A stretch of 64,000 nt of DNA. Source: Finegoldia magna. Lineage in GTDB: Bacteria > Bacillota > Clostridia > Tissierellales > Peptoniphilaceae. The translations under genes were made by a program, and so were the position numbers. Below are positions 1-9,400 of the stretch, one piece after another. The notes under the pieces were generated by a model, which was not told where the DNA came from, made no database searches, and saw nothing but the letters and a program-made list of their open reading frames with translations. Within the stretch, counting starts at the first letter, position 1; every line of letters starts with the position of its first letter. The stretch lies in assembly GCF_003182075.1 (NCBI RefSeq), contig NZ_QGTH01000011.1:1-64000 (forward strand). Reading direction: 5' to 3'.

Positions 1-102
1 GAATTAATCACTCCAATCGCAATCGAAGAAGGATTAAGATTTGCCATCAGAGAAGGCGGAAGAACAGTAGGAGCTGGCGTTGTTTCTAAAATTATTGAAT
101 AA
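1..102 (+). CDS. tuf: Elongation factor Tu, C-terminal end (partial)
   Basis: The window opens inside this gene. The 33 residues left ([14 protein letters not shown] then [18 protein letters not shown] and E) are the highly conserved C-terminus of EF-Tu domain 3, ending in TAA at 100-102. EF-Tu is the GTPase that carries aminoacyl-tRNA to the ribosome. The 5' part lies outside the window, so length and start cannot be judged. A strong terminator follows, so this is the end of its transcription unit. Confidence 0.95.
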   Translation, partial: ELITPIAIEEGLRFAIREGGRTVGAGVVSKIIE

Positions 103-122
103 TTAATATACTAAGACTATTT

Positions 123-150
123 AGCTCTCACTTAGGTGAGGGCTTTTTTA
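123..150 (+). terminator. Intrinsic terminator of tuf
   Basis: Nine-base-pair stem AGCTCTCAC / GTGAGGGCT (one G-T pair), loop TTAG, followed by a run of T. It lies 20 bases after the tuf stop codon. Confidence 0.9.
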
Positions 151-400
151 TTTGTACATTTTTAGAATAAATTTGGAAAATAAAATAATTAATTGAAAAA
201 ATATTTCAAAACTTAAATATTGAACAATGTTCTAGTTCTAAAAAGAATATACATATAAATAAAAATAATATTTTAATTGACAAATTTCAAATAGTATGAT
301 AACTTAAAAAATAGATAGAGATATATAATATAAAAACATAAAACTGAACAAAATAATACTAGAAAACACTATTATATCAATAGGGTTTACTAGAATAAAG
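151..400. other. AT-rich intergenic stretch, no gene seen
   Basis: About 250 bases of very AT-rich sequence between the tuf terminator and the CAMP-factor promoter. I see a TTGACA at 277-282 and a TATAAT at 324-329, but neither has a partner at proper spacing. No open frame with a ribosome site and no clear RNA structure was found. Confidence 0.5.
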
Positions 401-438
401 TGTAAGCGTTTTGAAAAAATGATATAAATTTCAATAAT
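401..438 (+). promoter_or_regulatory. Probable promoter with overlapping cre-like (CcpA) site
   Basis: TGTAAGCGTTTTGA at 401-414 fits the catabolite-responsive element consensus TGWAANCGNTNWCA with one mismatch. It overlaps a candidate -35 box TTGAAA (411-416), which stands 16 bases before AATAAT (433-438), a five-of-six match to a -10 box. A repressor bound here would cover the -35 region. The match is seen directly; regulation by a CcpA-like protein is inferred, because no ccpA gene lies in this window. Confidence 0.5.
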
Positions 439-515
439 CCACATATTATGGAATCTATATTAATATTAAATATCCTATCAATTTTATAAGAAGGAGGTTT
501 ATTAATTAATCGAAA

Positions 516-1898
516 ATGAAAAATAAGTACAGATTGTTTTCTGCAATTTTACTGTTATCGTTTTTATTGACTTCGATTCCGCAAGAATTTTTGAATAAAT
601 CATATGCGGATAGTGAAATCAAAATTGAAGAGTATGAATTATCTGATTTATCACAACTTAGGGATATTAATGATAATTATAATCTAATGATGAGTGAAGA
701 CGAAATAGCTAAAGAAAGTTCTGTTTTAAAAGGAGCAAGAATTGAAGGGAATAGAGCATATGATATTCCGTTAATGAAAAAAGCTCAGGATGATTTGGCA
801 TTACTATCACAAGACAGATGTATAAATTTACCTGCAAGAGTAAACAATTACAATCCTCAACAGTTTTTCTATATTGGTTCTATTGGAGCTAGGATTCAGT
901 TGTTAAGAAAAGTAAATAGATTTATTAACTTAATGACAACAGAATACATTTATAAAATCCAAGAAGCTCATAACTTGGCAGCTCAAGTTGCATTTGAATC
1001 TGTTATGGTAGCGATTAATCCATTTAATGGCAAAAAAGATGTATTAGCAGCAATAGATAAATTGGAAAAAAACTTTGAAAAGATTATAAGTATGAGAGAT
1101 TTGACGTCAAGCGATCAAGCAACAGTTTATGTCAAAAGGTTGATGTACAAAAATATTTCAGAAGCAAGAAAATCATCAACTAATTACTTTGATAAAGGTA
1201 ATTACGGTTCAAAGGGCAAGGAAGAATTTATACAAAGTATTTTTAGGACTGAAGTTAATGAAATTAACAAAGAAGTAGGTAAAAAAATAACATTTGGACA
1301 GTTGGTCGAACTAGATGCAAGATTAAAATCTGCAGCGTCATCGGCATATCTTTCCAAGGAAGTATTAGCAAATCCTGGATGGTTAAATGAGACTGTTTTG
1401 GGTGAGATTAGAAGACAAAATGTTTTGAAATCAAAATACAGATCTGTTATAGATAAAGAAGATTTTGATATGTGGCAAAATCTAGTAAAAAAAGTTGTAG
1501 ATAAAAAAGTAGAAAAAAATCCTAGATATGATTCAATAGCAAATGCTATATACGATTTATGGGATTTTAATAGTAAGCTGTTAGATAAATATTCACGATC
1601 TTTAAAGAAGGAAGATTTTGAAGTTCATGGCTTGTTTATTCCATCATCTTATGTTGAACCATATCAAATAGCTAGCATACAATGGATAGTTTCACCTACT
1701 TTTGACAAAGTTCCAGCGGGCATGAAATCCCAAAGTTCAAACATTATTATTGGGTTTGGTGGACAAAAAGCTCAATATGGAAATTATAACAACTATGTAG
1801 CTGCTAGGTCTTCATTACAAGATGAAGTAGTTACAACAAGTATGGATGGCATTAATTCGGATCTTATTTATCCTGATTTTACAGACCCGGAAATATAA
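516..1898 (+). CDS. Secreted CAMP-factor-family protein with C-terminal extension (paralogue 1)
   Basis: 460 residues with a Sec signal peptide (basic MKNKYR, hydrophobic stretch, likely cut after SYA near residue 32). Residues about 115-280 resemble streptococcal CAMP factor (the co-haemolysin that acts with sphingomyelinase): YIGSIGARI, VAINPFN, DLTSSDQATVYVK and LDARLKSA line up with YDLNSIGSRV, RILDPFA, DLKPTDRATIYTK and the C-terminal helix of that family, as I remember them. Known CAMP factors have roughly 225-260 residues; the last 170 residues here are an extra region of unknown function. A paralogue follows 27 bases after the stop codon. AGGAGG (492-497) lies 18 bases before the ATG, unusually far, and an in-frame TAA at 507-509 excludes any earlier start. 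Pore-forming activity is inferred from the family. Confidence 0.8.
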   Translation: MKNKYRLFSAILLLSFLLTSIPQEFLNKSYADSEIKIEEYELSDLSQLRDINDNYNLMMSEDEIAKESSVLKGARIEGNRAYDIPLMKKAQDDLALLSQDRCINLPARVNNYNPQQFFYIGSIGARIQLLRKVNRFINLMTTEYIYKIQEAHNLAAQVAFESVMVAINPFNGKKDVLAAIDKLEKNFEKIISMRDLTSSDQATVYVKRLMYKNISEARKSSTNYFDKGNYGSKGKEEFIQSIFRTEVNEINKEVGKKITFGQLVELDARLKSAASSAYLSKEVLANPGWLNETVLGEIRRQNVLKSKYRSVIDKEDFDMWQNLVKKVVDKKVEKNPRYDSIANAIYDLWDFNSKLLDKYSRSLKKEDFEVHGLFIPSSYVEPYQIASIQWIVSPTFDKVPAGMKSQSSNIIIGFGGQKAQYGNYNNYVAARSSLQDEVVTTSMDGINSDLIYPDFTDPEI

Positions 1899-1925
1899 TA
1901 ACCATTAAATATTTTGGAGGATAAT

Positions 1926-3305
1926 ATGAAAAAGAAATTTTTATCAATTATGTTGGCTATGTTAATGGTATTTAATGTAGCAGCACCAGTAATTGCAAGT
2001 GCCAATGAACAAAATGATCGTAGTTTAATGGAAGAATATCAAGAAATGATTCCGCAGCTTTCACAAAATGAAATGTTGAAAGGAGCAACAATTTTAGAGG
2101 AAAATAAAGTTAAAAATGTTCCTCTAATGAAAGCTTATCAAGAAGATATTATGACACTAGCTGAAGACAGAAGTTTTGACATTCCACCTGTAGCTCAAAA
2201 ATTTAACGAACAAACAATATATGATTTAGATTCAATAGCTCCTAGAATTAAACTTTTAGGCTTGACAGGAATATTTATGCACAGATGTTCTACAGAACTT
2301 CTATATAAAGTTCAAGAAGCTCACAGTAGAGCAGCTGGAGAAGTATTTGTAGCATTAGTAACAGCTTTCAACCCTTTTAATTCAGTAGAAGATATTGAAA
2401 AAGCTTGCGAAAAAATTTCAAGTGTTATGGATGAATTAAAACAATTCCCTGATTTAACTTCTGATGATTTTGCGACAATCTACTTAAAGAGAGTTTTCAA
2501 TAAAAGCTTAGCTGATGCCAGAAAACTCCTTAACAATTACTACAGAGATGATTTGACAGAAGTTGGAGTTAAAGGTAAAAGAGAATTTGTAAGAAATTCA
2601 CTTTCAAAAGAAATTGCTGATATTACTAAAGCATCAAGAACTCAAATTCAAGTAAAAAACCTAATAGAGTTAGATGCTAGACTTAAATCAGCTTGTAGTC
2701 AAGCATTACTAGAACGTGATGTATATGCTAGTCCAAAATGGTTAAGTGGAACAATTGATAAGCAATTAAACGAAATTAGAAATATTAAAAATAAAGCTAA
2801 CAGATATCTTACAGCTGAAGATAGAACTAAATTCGATAAAGAATTAAGAAAAGCACAAGATGTTAGAAGAGCAAGAGGCGTTTCTTATTCGAGAGCAGCT
2901 GAAGGTGTTTACATCTTAAGAGATTATGTTAATGAATTAAGAGCAAAATATCCTAAAGAATTTGAATCTATTTTAGCACTTCGTGAAGGAGAATCTATTC
3001 CTTGGTCAGAATTCAATGTACAATCTGAACTACCTGATCCTGCTAGAATTGCTAAAATTATTTGGTTAAATAATCCATCATTCGATTTCTTACCAGATGG
3101 ATTCCAACCAAAAGATTCAGAAGAAATCATTGTTGGTTATGGTCATGATGACAATAAATTAGAATATGGTTCATATGAAACATACAAAAACAACAGAGAA
3201 AAATTAAGAGCTTCTGAAGAAGTCATTAATCCAGATTTTGGAGATGACAATTCAGATTCAAATAAAACATCTAATGATGGATATTTGATTTTTGATTTTA
3301 ATTAG
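1926..3305 (+). CDS. Secreted CAMP-factor-family protein with C-terminal extension (paralogue 2)
   Basis: 459 residues from the ATG at 1926, which sits 7 bases after TTTGGAGG; a TTG in frame at 1914 lies inside that ribosome site and is rejected. Signal peptide of about 26 residues ends in ASA. The CAMP-factor-like core is clearer than in paralogue 1: TIYDLDSIAPRI, AFNPFNSVEDI and PDLTSDDFATIYLK match the family motifs closely. The two proteins match along their whole length, including LKGA near residue 55, LDARLKSA, and a C-terminal NPSFDFLPDG...IIVGYG block, so they arose by tandem duplication and both kept the extension. Very likely cotranscribed with paralogue 1. The acidic C-terminus shows no wall-anchor motif, so the protein is predicted to be released. 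Confidence 0.82.
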   Translation: MKKKFLSIMLAMLMVFNVAAPVIASANEQNDRSLMEEYQEMIPQLSQNEMLKGATILEENKVKNVPLMKAYQEDIMTLAEDRSFDIPPVAQKFNEQTIYDLDSIAPRIKLLGLTGIFMHRCSTELLYKVQEAHSRAAGEVFVALVTAFNPFNSVEDIEKACEKISSVMDELKQFPDLTSDDFATIYLKRVFNKSLADARKLLNNYYRDDLTEVGVKGKREFVRNSLSKEIADITKASRTQIQVKNLIELDARLKSACSQALLERDVYASPKWLSGTIDKQLNEIRNIKNKANRYLTAEDRTKFDKELRKAQDVRRARGVSYSRAAEGVYILRDYVNELRAKYPKEFESILALREGESIPWSEFNVQSELPDPARIAKIIWLNNPSFDFLPDGFQPKDSEEIIVGYGHDDNKLEYGSYETYKNNREKLRASEEVINPDFGDDNSDSNKTSNDGYLIFDFN

Positions 3306-3312
3306 TTATATG

Positions 3313-3337
3313 GGGCAAATCTTTTGGTTTGCCCTTA
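3313..3337 (+). terminator. Possible weak terminator after the CAMP-factor pair
   Basis: GGGCAAA (3313-3319) and TTTGCCC (3328-3334) form a 7-bp stem. It is followed by only a short T stretch (TTATAA), so termination may be partial. Confidence 0.5.
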
Positions 3338-3357
3338 TAAGCTAAACTTAATGTAGT

Positions 3358-3406
3358 AAATCTTCTTACAAATCTAAAAATATTTTTTTAGGGTGTAAGA
3401 AGATTT
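3358..3406 (+). repeat. Long hairpin in the 5' leader of the protease gene
   Basis: AAATCTTCTTACA (3358-3370) is perfectly complementary to TGTAAGAAGATTT (3394-3406). Inside, CTAAAAA pairs with TTTTTAG, giving one 49-base hairpin with a small internal loop. No T-run follows, so it is not an ordinary terminator. It ends about 12 bases before the ribosome site (AAAGGAGC) of the big protease gene. Confidence 0.75.
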
Positions 3407-3429
3407 ATTCACAAATAAAGGAGCAAATT

Positions 3430-6400
3430 ATGAGCAAAAAATTAAAAATATTTTCAGTTGTGCTATCAATAGCATTAATTCTTCCAATTAATCCTATATC
3501 AGCTGAAAAACAAATGGATAATTCGAAGAAAGATATTGTAGAGTTCAAACAAAAAGATTCAAGTAATAGAGGAATTAATTTATACGAAAAAAGCATAGAA
3601 AATGCTAATTTTAATGATAATTCAAAAAAATTAAAACAAGATCCTTATAAAATCCATACAAATTATTCTTCTATCGATAACAAGACTAGTAAAAGAAAAT
3701 TTCCAAGCACTTTCTTTTTTAGAAGTTTAAGTGATGTTAATCAATCAAAATTTGATTTGAGAGACATAGGAAAAGTGACAAGCGTTAAGGATCAAGGGCC
3801 TAATGGATCTTGTTGGGCTTTTGCAACCTTTGGATCTGCTGAATCGATTCTAATGCCAGATCAAAGAATGGATTTTTCCGAAAAACACATGAGAAATACT
3901 CACGGTTTTGACTGGGGTCCAAGTGATGGTGGAACTAGAACAGTTTCTTCTGCATATTTGGCTAGAAGATCTGGGCCTGTTCTAGAAAAAGATGATCCTT
4001 ATGATATCTACGGCTCAGATTCCCCTGAAAACTTGCCAATAGCAAAGGAATTGACACAAGCAATATTTTTGCCAGATAGAAGAGATTTTAACGATAATAA
4101 TTTAATTAAATCTATGATAACAAAATACGGTGGAGTGTACTCAGCAGTTATGGGTGGAGATGAATATCTTAACAAAAAAACTATGGCCCATTACTATTCT
4201 GGTGGTCAAGTTCCAAATCACGCTGTAACAATTGTAGGATGGGATGATAATTATAGCAAAAAGAATTTCAAGACCACACCTCAAGGAGATGGAGCATGGA
4301 TTTGTAAAAATTCTTGGGGAACTGGTTGGGGAACTCAAGGCGGATATTATTATGTATCATACTACGACAAAAACATAGGAACACAAAACTCTCAATATAT
4401 TTTAAAAGATTTGAATGAAAATGAAAAAATCTGGCAATACGATAAATTGGGAATGACAAGTCAAGTTGGACTTGGAGAAGAATCGTATTATGCGAATGTG
4501 TTTGGTCCAGTGGAAGAAGACGCATATCTTTCAAGTGTAGGATTGTGGACTTCTGCAAATGATGCTGAATACGAAGTGTTTGTTAATACAAATGTAGATA
4601 AAAACGGTGGACTTTCACAAAAAAACAGCGTTAAACAAGGTAAGATGCAATTTGCAGGTTATGAAAAAGTTAAAGTTGAAGACACGCTTATTTCAAAAGG
4701 TTCAAAATTCGCTGTAATTGTCAGAATGAAAACTCCGGGATATAAGTATCCAATTCCAATTGAAAGACCAATAAAAGGATTTTCTTCAAAAACTACAGCA
4801 GAAGCTGGGCAATCTTTTGTAAGTAAAGATGGCGAAAAATGGACAGACTTGACAGACCAAATAAAAAATGCCAATGTTTCTTTAAAAGCATTTACGATTG
4901 ATGGAGAGCATATCAATGAAAATGATGAAAATGAAACTAAGATAGAAAGCATCAAATTCAAAGAAAAAGAAAAACTTCTAAAAATAGGAGAAACAGTAAC
5001 ATTAGGAATAGATTTATTACCTAATACTGCAAAGACTGAAGACTTGAAATGGGAAAGTTCTGATAAGACAGTTTGCGACATTGATAGTACTGGAAAAGTT
5101 AAAGCTGTTGGATATGGAGAATGTATTATCACTGCGAAATCAAAAAATTCTTATAAAGTTTTTGATACTATGAGAATCAAAGTTGATGAATCAAATGCAC
5201 AATTCAAAGCTAATATTTCTTCAGACAAACAAACATATCTTCAAGGGGAACAAGTAGCTATTAACATAGCACTTAAGGATCAATCTGAAAATCAAATTGT
5301 AAATAAAGATATTGAATGTGAAATAATTACATCTCATAATCAAAACTTCAAGTATAATTTAAAAACAAATCTTACTGGGGAATCCAATTTTAATGTTAGA
5401 CTAGCAAATAATGCCGCTATTGGTAAATACAAAGTAAATATTTACTACAAAAACAAATTAATCGGAATTAATACTTTTAACGTAGAAAGTAAAGATTTTG
5501 TTCCAACAGTTGAAAATCCACTTTTTGTTGACAATAAACTAGATAAGGACAAAATCAAACCAAATACTCAAGTAAAACTAGTATCTACAGTTACTAATAA
5601 ATACAACGAAATTAAAAGATATGCAAAAGTAATGGCTACTATAACATCTCCATCTCAAAAAGAATACACTAAATCGCTTTACACAGATAAACAAGGTCAA
5701 GCTGTATTTGATTTGGAAAAAGAAATATTCAACGAAGAAGGAGTATATAAAATAAAAGTAGACGCTAGTTTAAGCGGGTTCGATAATTTCACTGAAACAC
5801 TTGATGTAAATGTAGATAGAAATACAGCAGAAATGAAAAATCTGGATTTACAAATGAAGTTATCACAAAAAACTTTCATGGTTAAAACAGAGCCTGTAAA
5901 TGTAGATTTTGTAGTCAATAACGAAAATAAACCAATTTCTGATGCGAATATTAGATTGACGATAACAGATCCTAATCAAAAAACATACGATGTTAATCTG
6001 AAAACTGATAAGGATGGGAAAGCTAACTTCTCGATGAACTTATCAGAAAGAAATGTAATGGGGACTTATAAAATAGAAGCCGTTGCATACAAAGAAGGAT
6101 ACTACGATGTAGAACAAAAAGATTCTTTCTTTGCTAAAAAAGATGGAAAATACATGAATATTTCTTTTGATTCAGCAAAAAAAGTATACAAACTAAATGA
6201 ATCTGCATATATTAAAATTCAAATCAAAGACCAAAATAATAATCCAATGAGAAATTCATCTGTTGATATAAGTATATTGGATCCTAATCAACAAGAAACA
6301 AAAATTAGGAAAATGAGCGATTATCAAGGTTATGTATTCATATATATGACACCAAAAGCATATACTTCAAAAGGAGAATATTTGATAAAAGCTACTGCGG

Positions 6401-9400
6401 ATTACTATAATTATCCATCATCCTCAGCAAATTATAAAATTAAATTCGGAGAAGATGACGATGAGTATAAAGGAATTTCAGTTAATGCTAAGAATAAAAA
6501 AGATCAGTATTTTGTAGATGAAAATCCTGAAATTAGTTTCAAAACAGTAGATGAGTTCGGAAATGATGTAAATAATGCAGAAGTTAATATTTCCGTAAAA
6601 ACTCCAGATGGTAAAGTTATAATAGATAGAACTAGCACAGATGACAAATCAATCGGAAAGTGGATATACAAACTAAAACTTACCCCAGGTAAGTATGATA
6701 TAACTTTGAAAGCACAAAAATCAAATTATAAATCATTATCTGAATCAATTAGTTTCATAGCAGTTGAAAGACCAAAACTTAAAAAGTTCAGTACAACTAT
6801 AGTGTCAGACAAAAAAATTTACGAAGCAAGTAAAAATGCAGTTGTAAAATTAAACTTAAAGGATGAAAATGGAAATAACTTTTCAAATTTAGATGTCAAA
6901 GTCAAAGAAATATCTCCAAATTCAAAGAAAGAATCAATTATTAAAACAGATGACAAAGGAAATATAAGCTATGATGTAGATGTAAAAACTCCAGGAAAAT
7001 ACGAATTATACTTTGAGTTATCCAAGGATAATTACGAAAAAACATCAAAGAGATATGTAATTTATGCACTCTCAAATCAAATTCCTAAGACAAATAATGC
7101 TTTCTTTGAAGCTAAAAATGCTCTAGATGTTACAGATTATTTGAAAACTCAAAAACCTTTTGTATTAGATGTTAGATCTAAAGCAAATTTTGATAAATCA
7201 CATATTGATAATTCATTTAATATGGATTTGAACGATAAAGACTTTGATGATTTTATGAATAATTTGGACAAAACTACAAACTTATTTGTAGTAAGTAATG
7301 TGGAATCAGAAGCAAAAATAAAACAATTAAAGGACAAGGGATTCAAATCTGTAGCCTATATTAAAGAAGGTATGCAAAAATATATTGAAATCTCAGGAAT
7401 AGAAAATAAAGATTATAATAAAAATCTTAGATTAGATGTAATTCGAGATAAATCAGTATACAATTTCAAAAATGAGATAACAATTAACATTAAAACTACT
7501 GATTCAAATCATAATTACATTTCACAAGCAAATGTAAGCTACAAAATATTTGATTTAGCAGGAACAGAAATCCAAAATGGTGAAATCAAAACAAATAACA
7601 TTGGCCAAGAAAAACTAAAAGTTAAGCTTCCACAAAACATATATCCAGGAACTTACAAAATTTTAGCTGAAGTTAATAAAGATGGATATTTCAAGGATTA
7701 CTCATTCACAAAATTTGATATCTCAAACAAAGATGTAAATGATAATTTTATAAATTATGATGATGCTGATAAATCCTCTTATTTTGCTCATTTGAAAAAT
7801 GATATAGACAACAAAGAAATATTGAAAAATATTTATGGTAAAAATATCCTAGGTTATTCGATGAACGATTTGAACGATAAAACAAAAATTCTAAATGATG
7901 TAGTTGATTTGAAGAAACCAAGTGTTGTACTATTCTCAAACAAAGAAACTGATTTGAAAAAATTTGCAAACAAATCAAATGACACATACAATTTTGTTAG
8001 AATAACATCTGAAAATGATAAATCGTACCTGGAACAACAAAATCTTAGAAGATTGATATCAAAAAGTTTTATAGACAAAGACAATAATATAAGAAATCAA
8101 AAATTGTCATTAGGTCAAGATGAAAAAATACTGGTGTTAAACGAAGAAGGAAGAGTTGTAAATCTAATAACTCAAAAAGATTTCAACAATCTTCAAGCTA
8201 TATTATCAAAACAAAATATTAAAATTGAAGACAAAAATGTGGATCCTAATGTAGAATTGAAGACAAATCAAAAAGCTAACATTAAGATAACTTCGCCTAA
8301 CACAACAGTAAAAAGAAAAGATATCGTTCAAATAAACGTAGAATTAAAAGATCATGATACTGGAGAGCATTTAGCTAATAGAAATATAAAATACACTTTA
8401 CAAGATCCATTTGGAAGAACTGTATCTTACAACAGACAAACAGATAAAAATGGTAGACATATATTAAAAATTGGTACGAATGATAGAACTACTTTAGGAA
8501 AATATAGCGTAAAAGTGGAATTACTAGATGCACAGTACCAAAATGCATTTAAGTTTTTAGAGTATCAAGTTGTAAGTCAAAATACTCCAGATTTACTTCA
8601 AATGAAAGCTACGATTAAAACTGATAAAGAAAAATACGAACTTGGAGATAGTATTAATTTAGAATTAGTTGTATCAGATTTGAATGACTCAAAACTAGAT
8701 AAATCACAGGCTGAAGTTATATTAGAAGATTCAAATCAAAAACAATTATTCAAGAAAAGTGCAGTATCAGATAATTCAGGTAAAATCGACTTTGCATTTA
8801 AGACAAGCGATGAGAACGTATTGGGACAATATACTTTGAAAATAAAAATCTCAAGAGAAGGATTCAAAGATTATACAAAAGAAATCTCAATTCAAGTGGG
8901 CGACAAACCATCTAATCCAGATGAAAAACCCGATGATAAGCCGGATGATAAACCAGATGATAATCCAGATGAAAAACCAGATGATAAACCACAAAATCCT
9001 ATTGATGTTGAAATAAAAGAACAAAACTTCCCAATATCATTTGAGCAAGCTTATGCTCTTGGATTCTTCGATTCAACTGATAATTTAACAATGATAAATG
9101 TTAAATCAAGATATGGTTTTAATTATAGTAATTTTGTACTTTACAATAAAGATAATAAGCCTGTTAAAATAAAGGATATTATAGATAATAAAAGACCTAC
9201 TATATTCTTAATGGGAGATAGGGTTGATTCACAATCTAAAAAAATGTTTGACAACTCTTCCAATATAAATGATAAAGCATTTAATTTTGTCAATGTCATT
9301 ACAAATGGAAATCAAAAGGATTTGGAACAAATTAGTAAAGACAAATTGTATTCAGATTCATTTATGAGAGGTAATTCATTAAATGGACAATTTAGATCTA

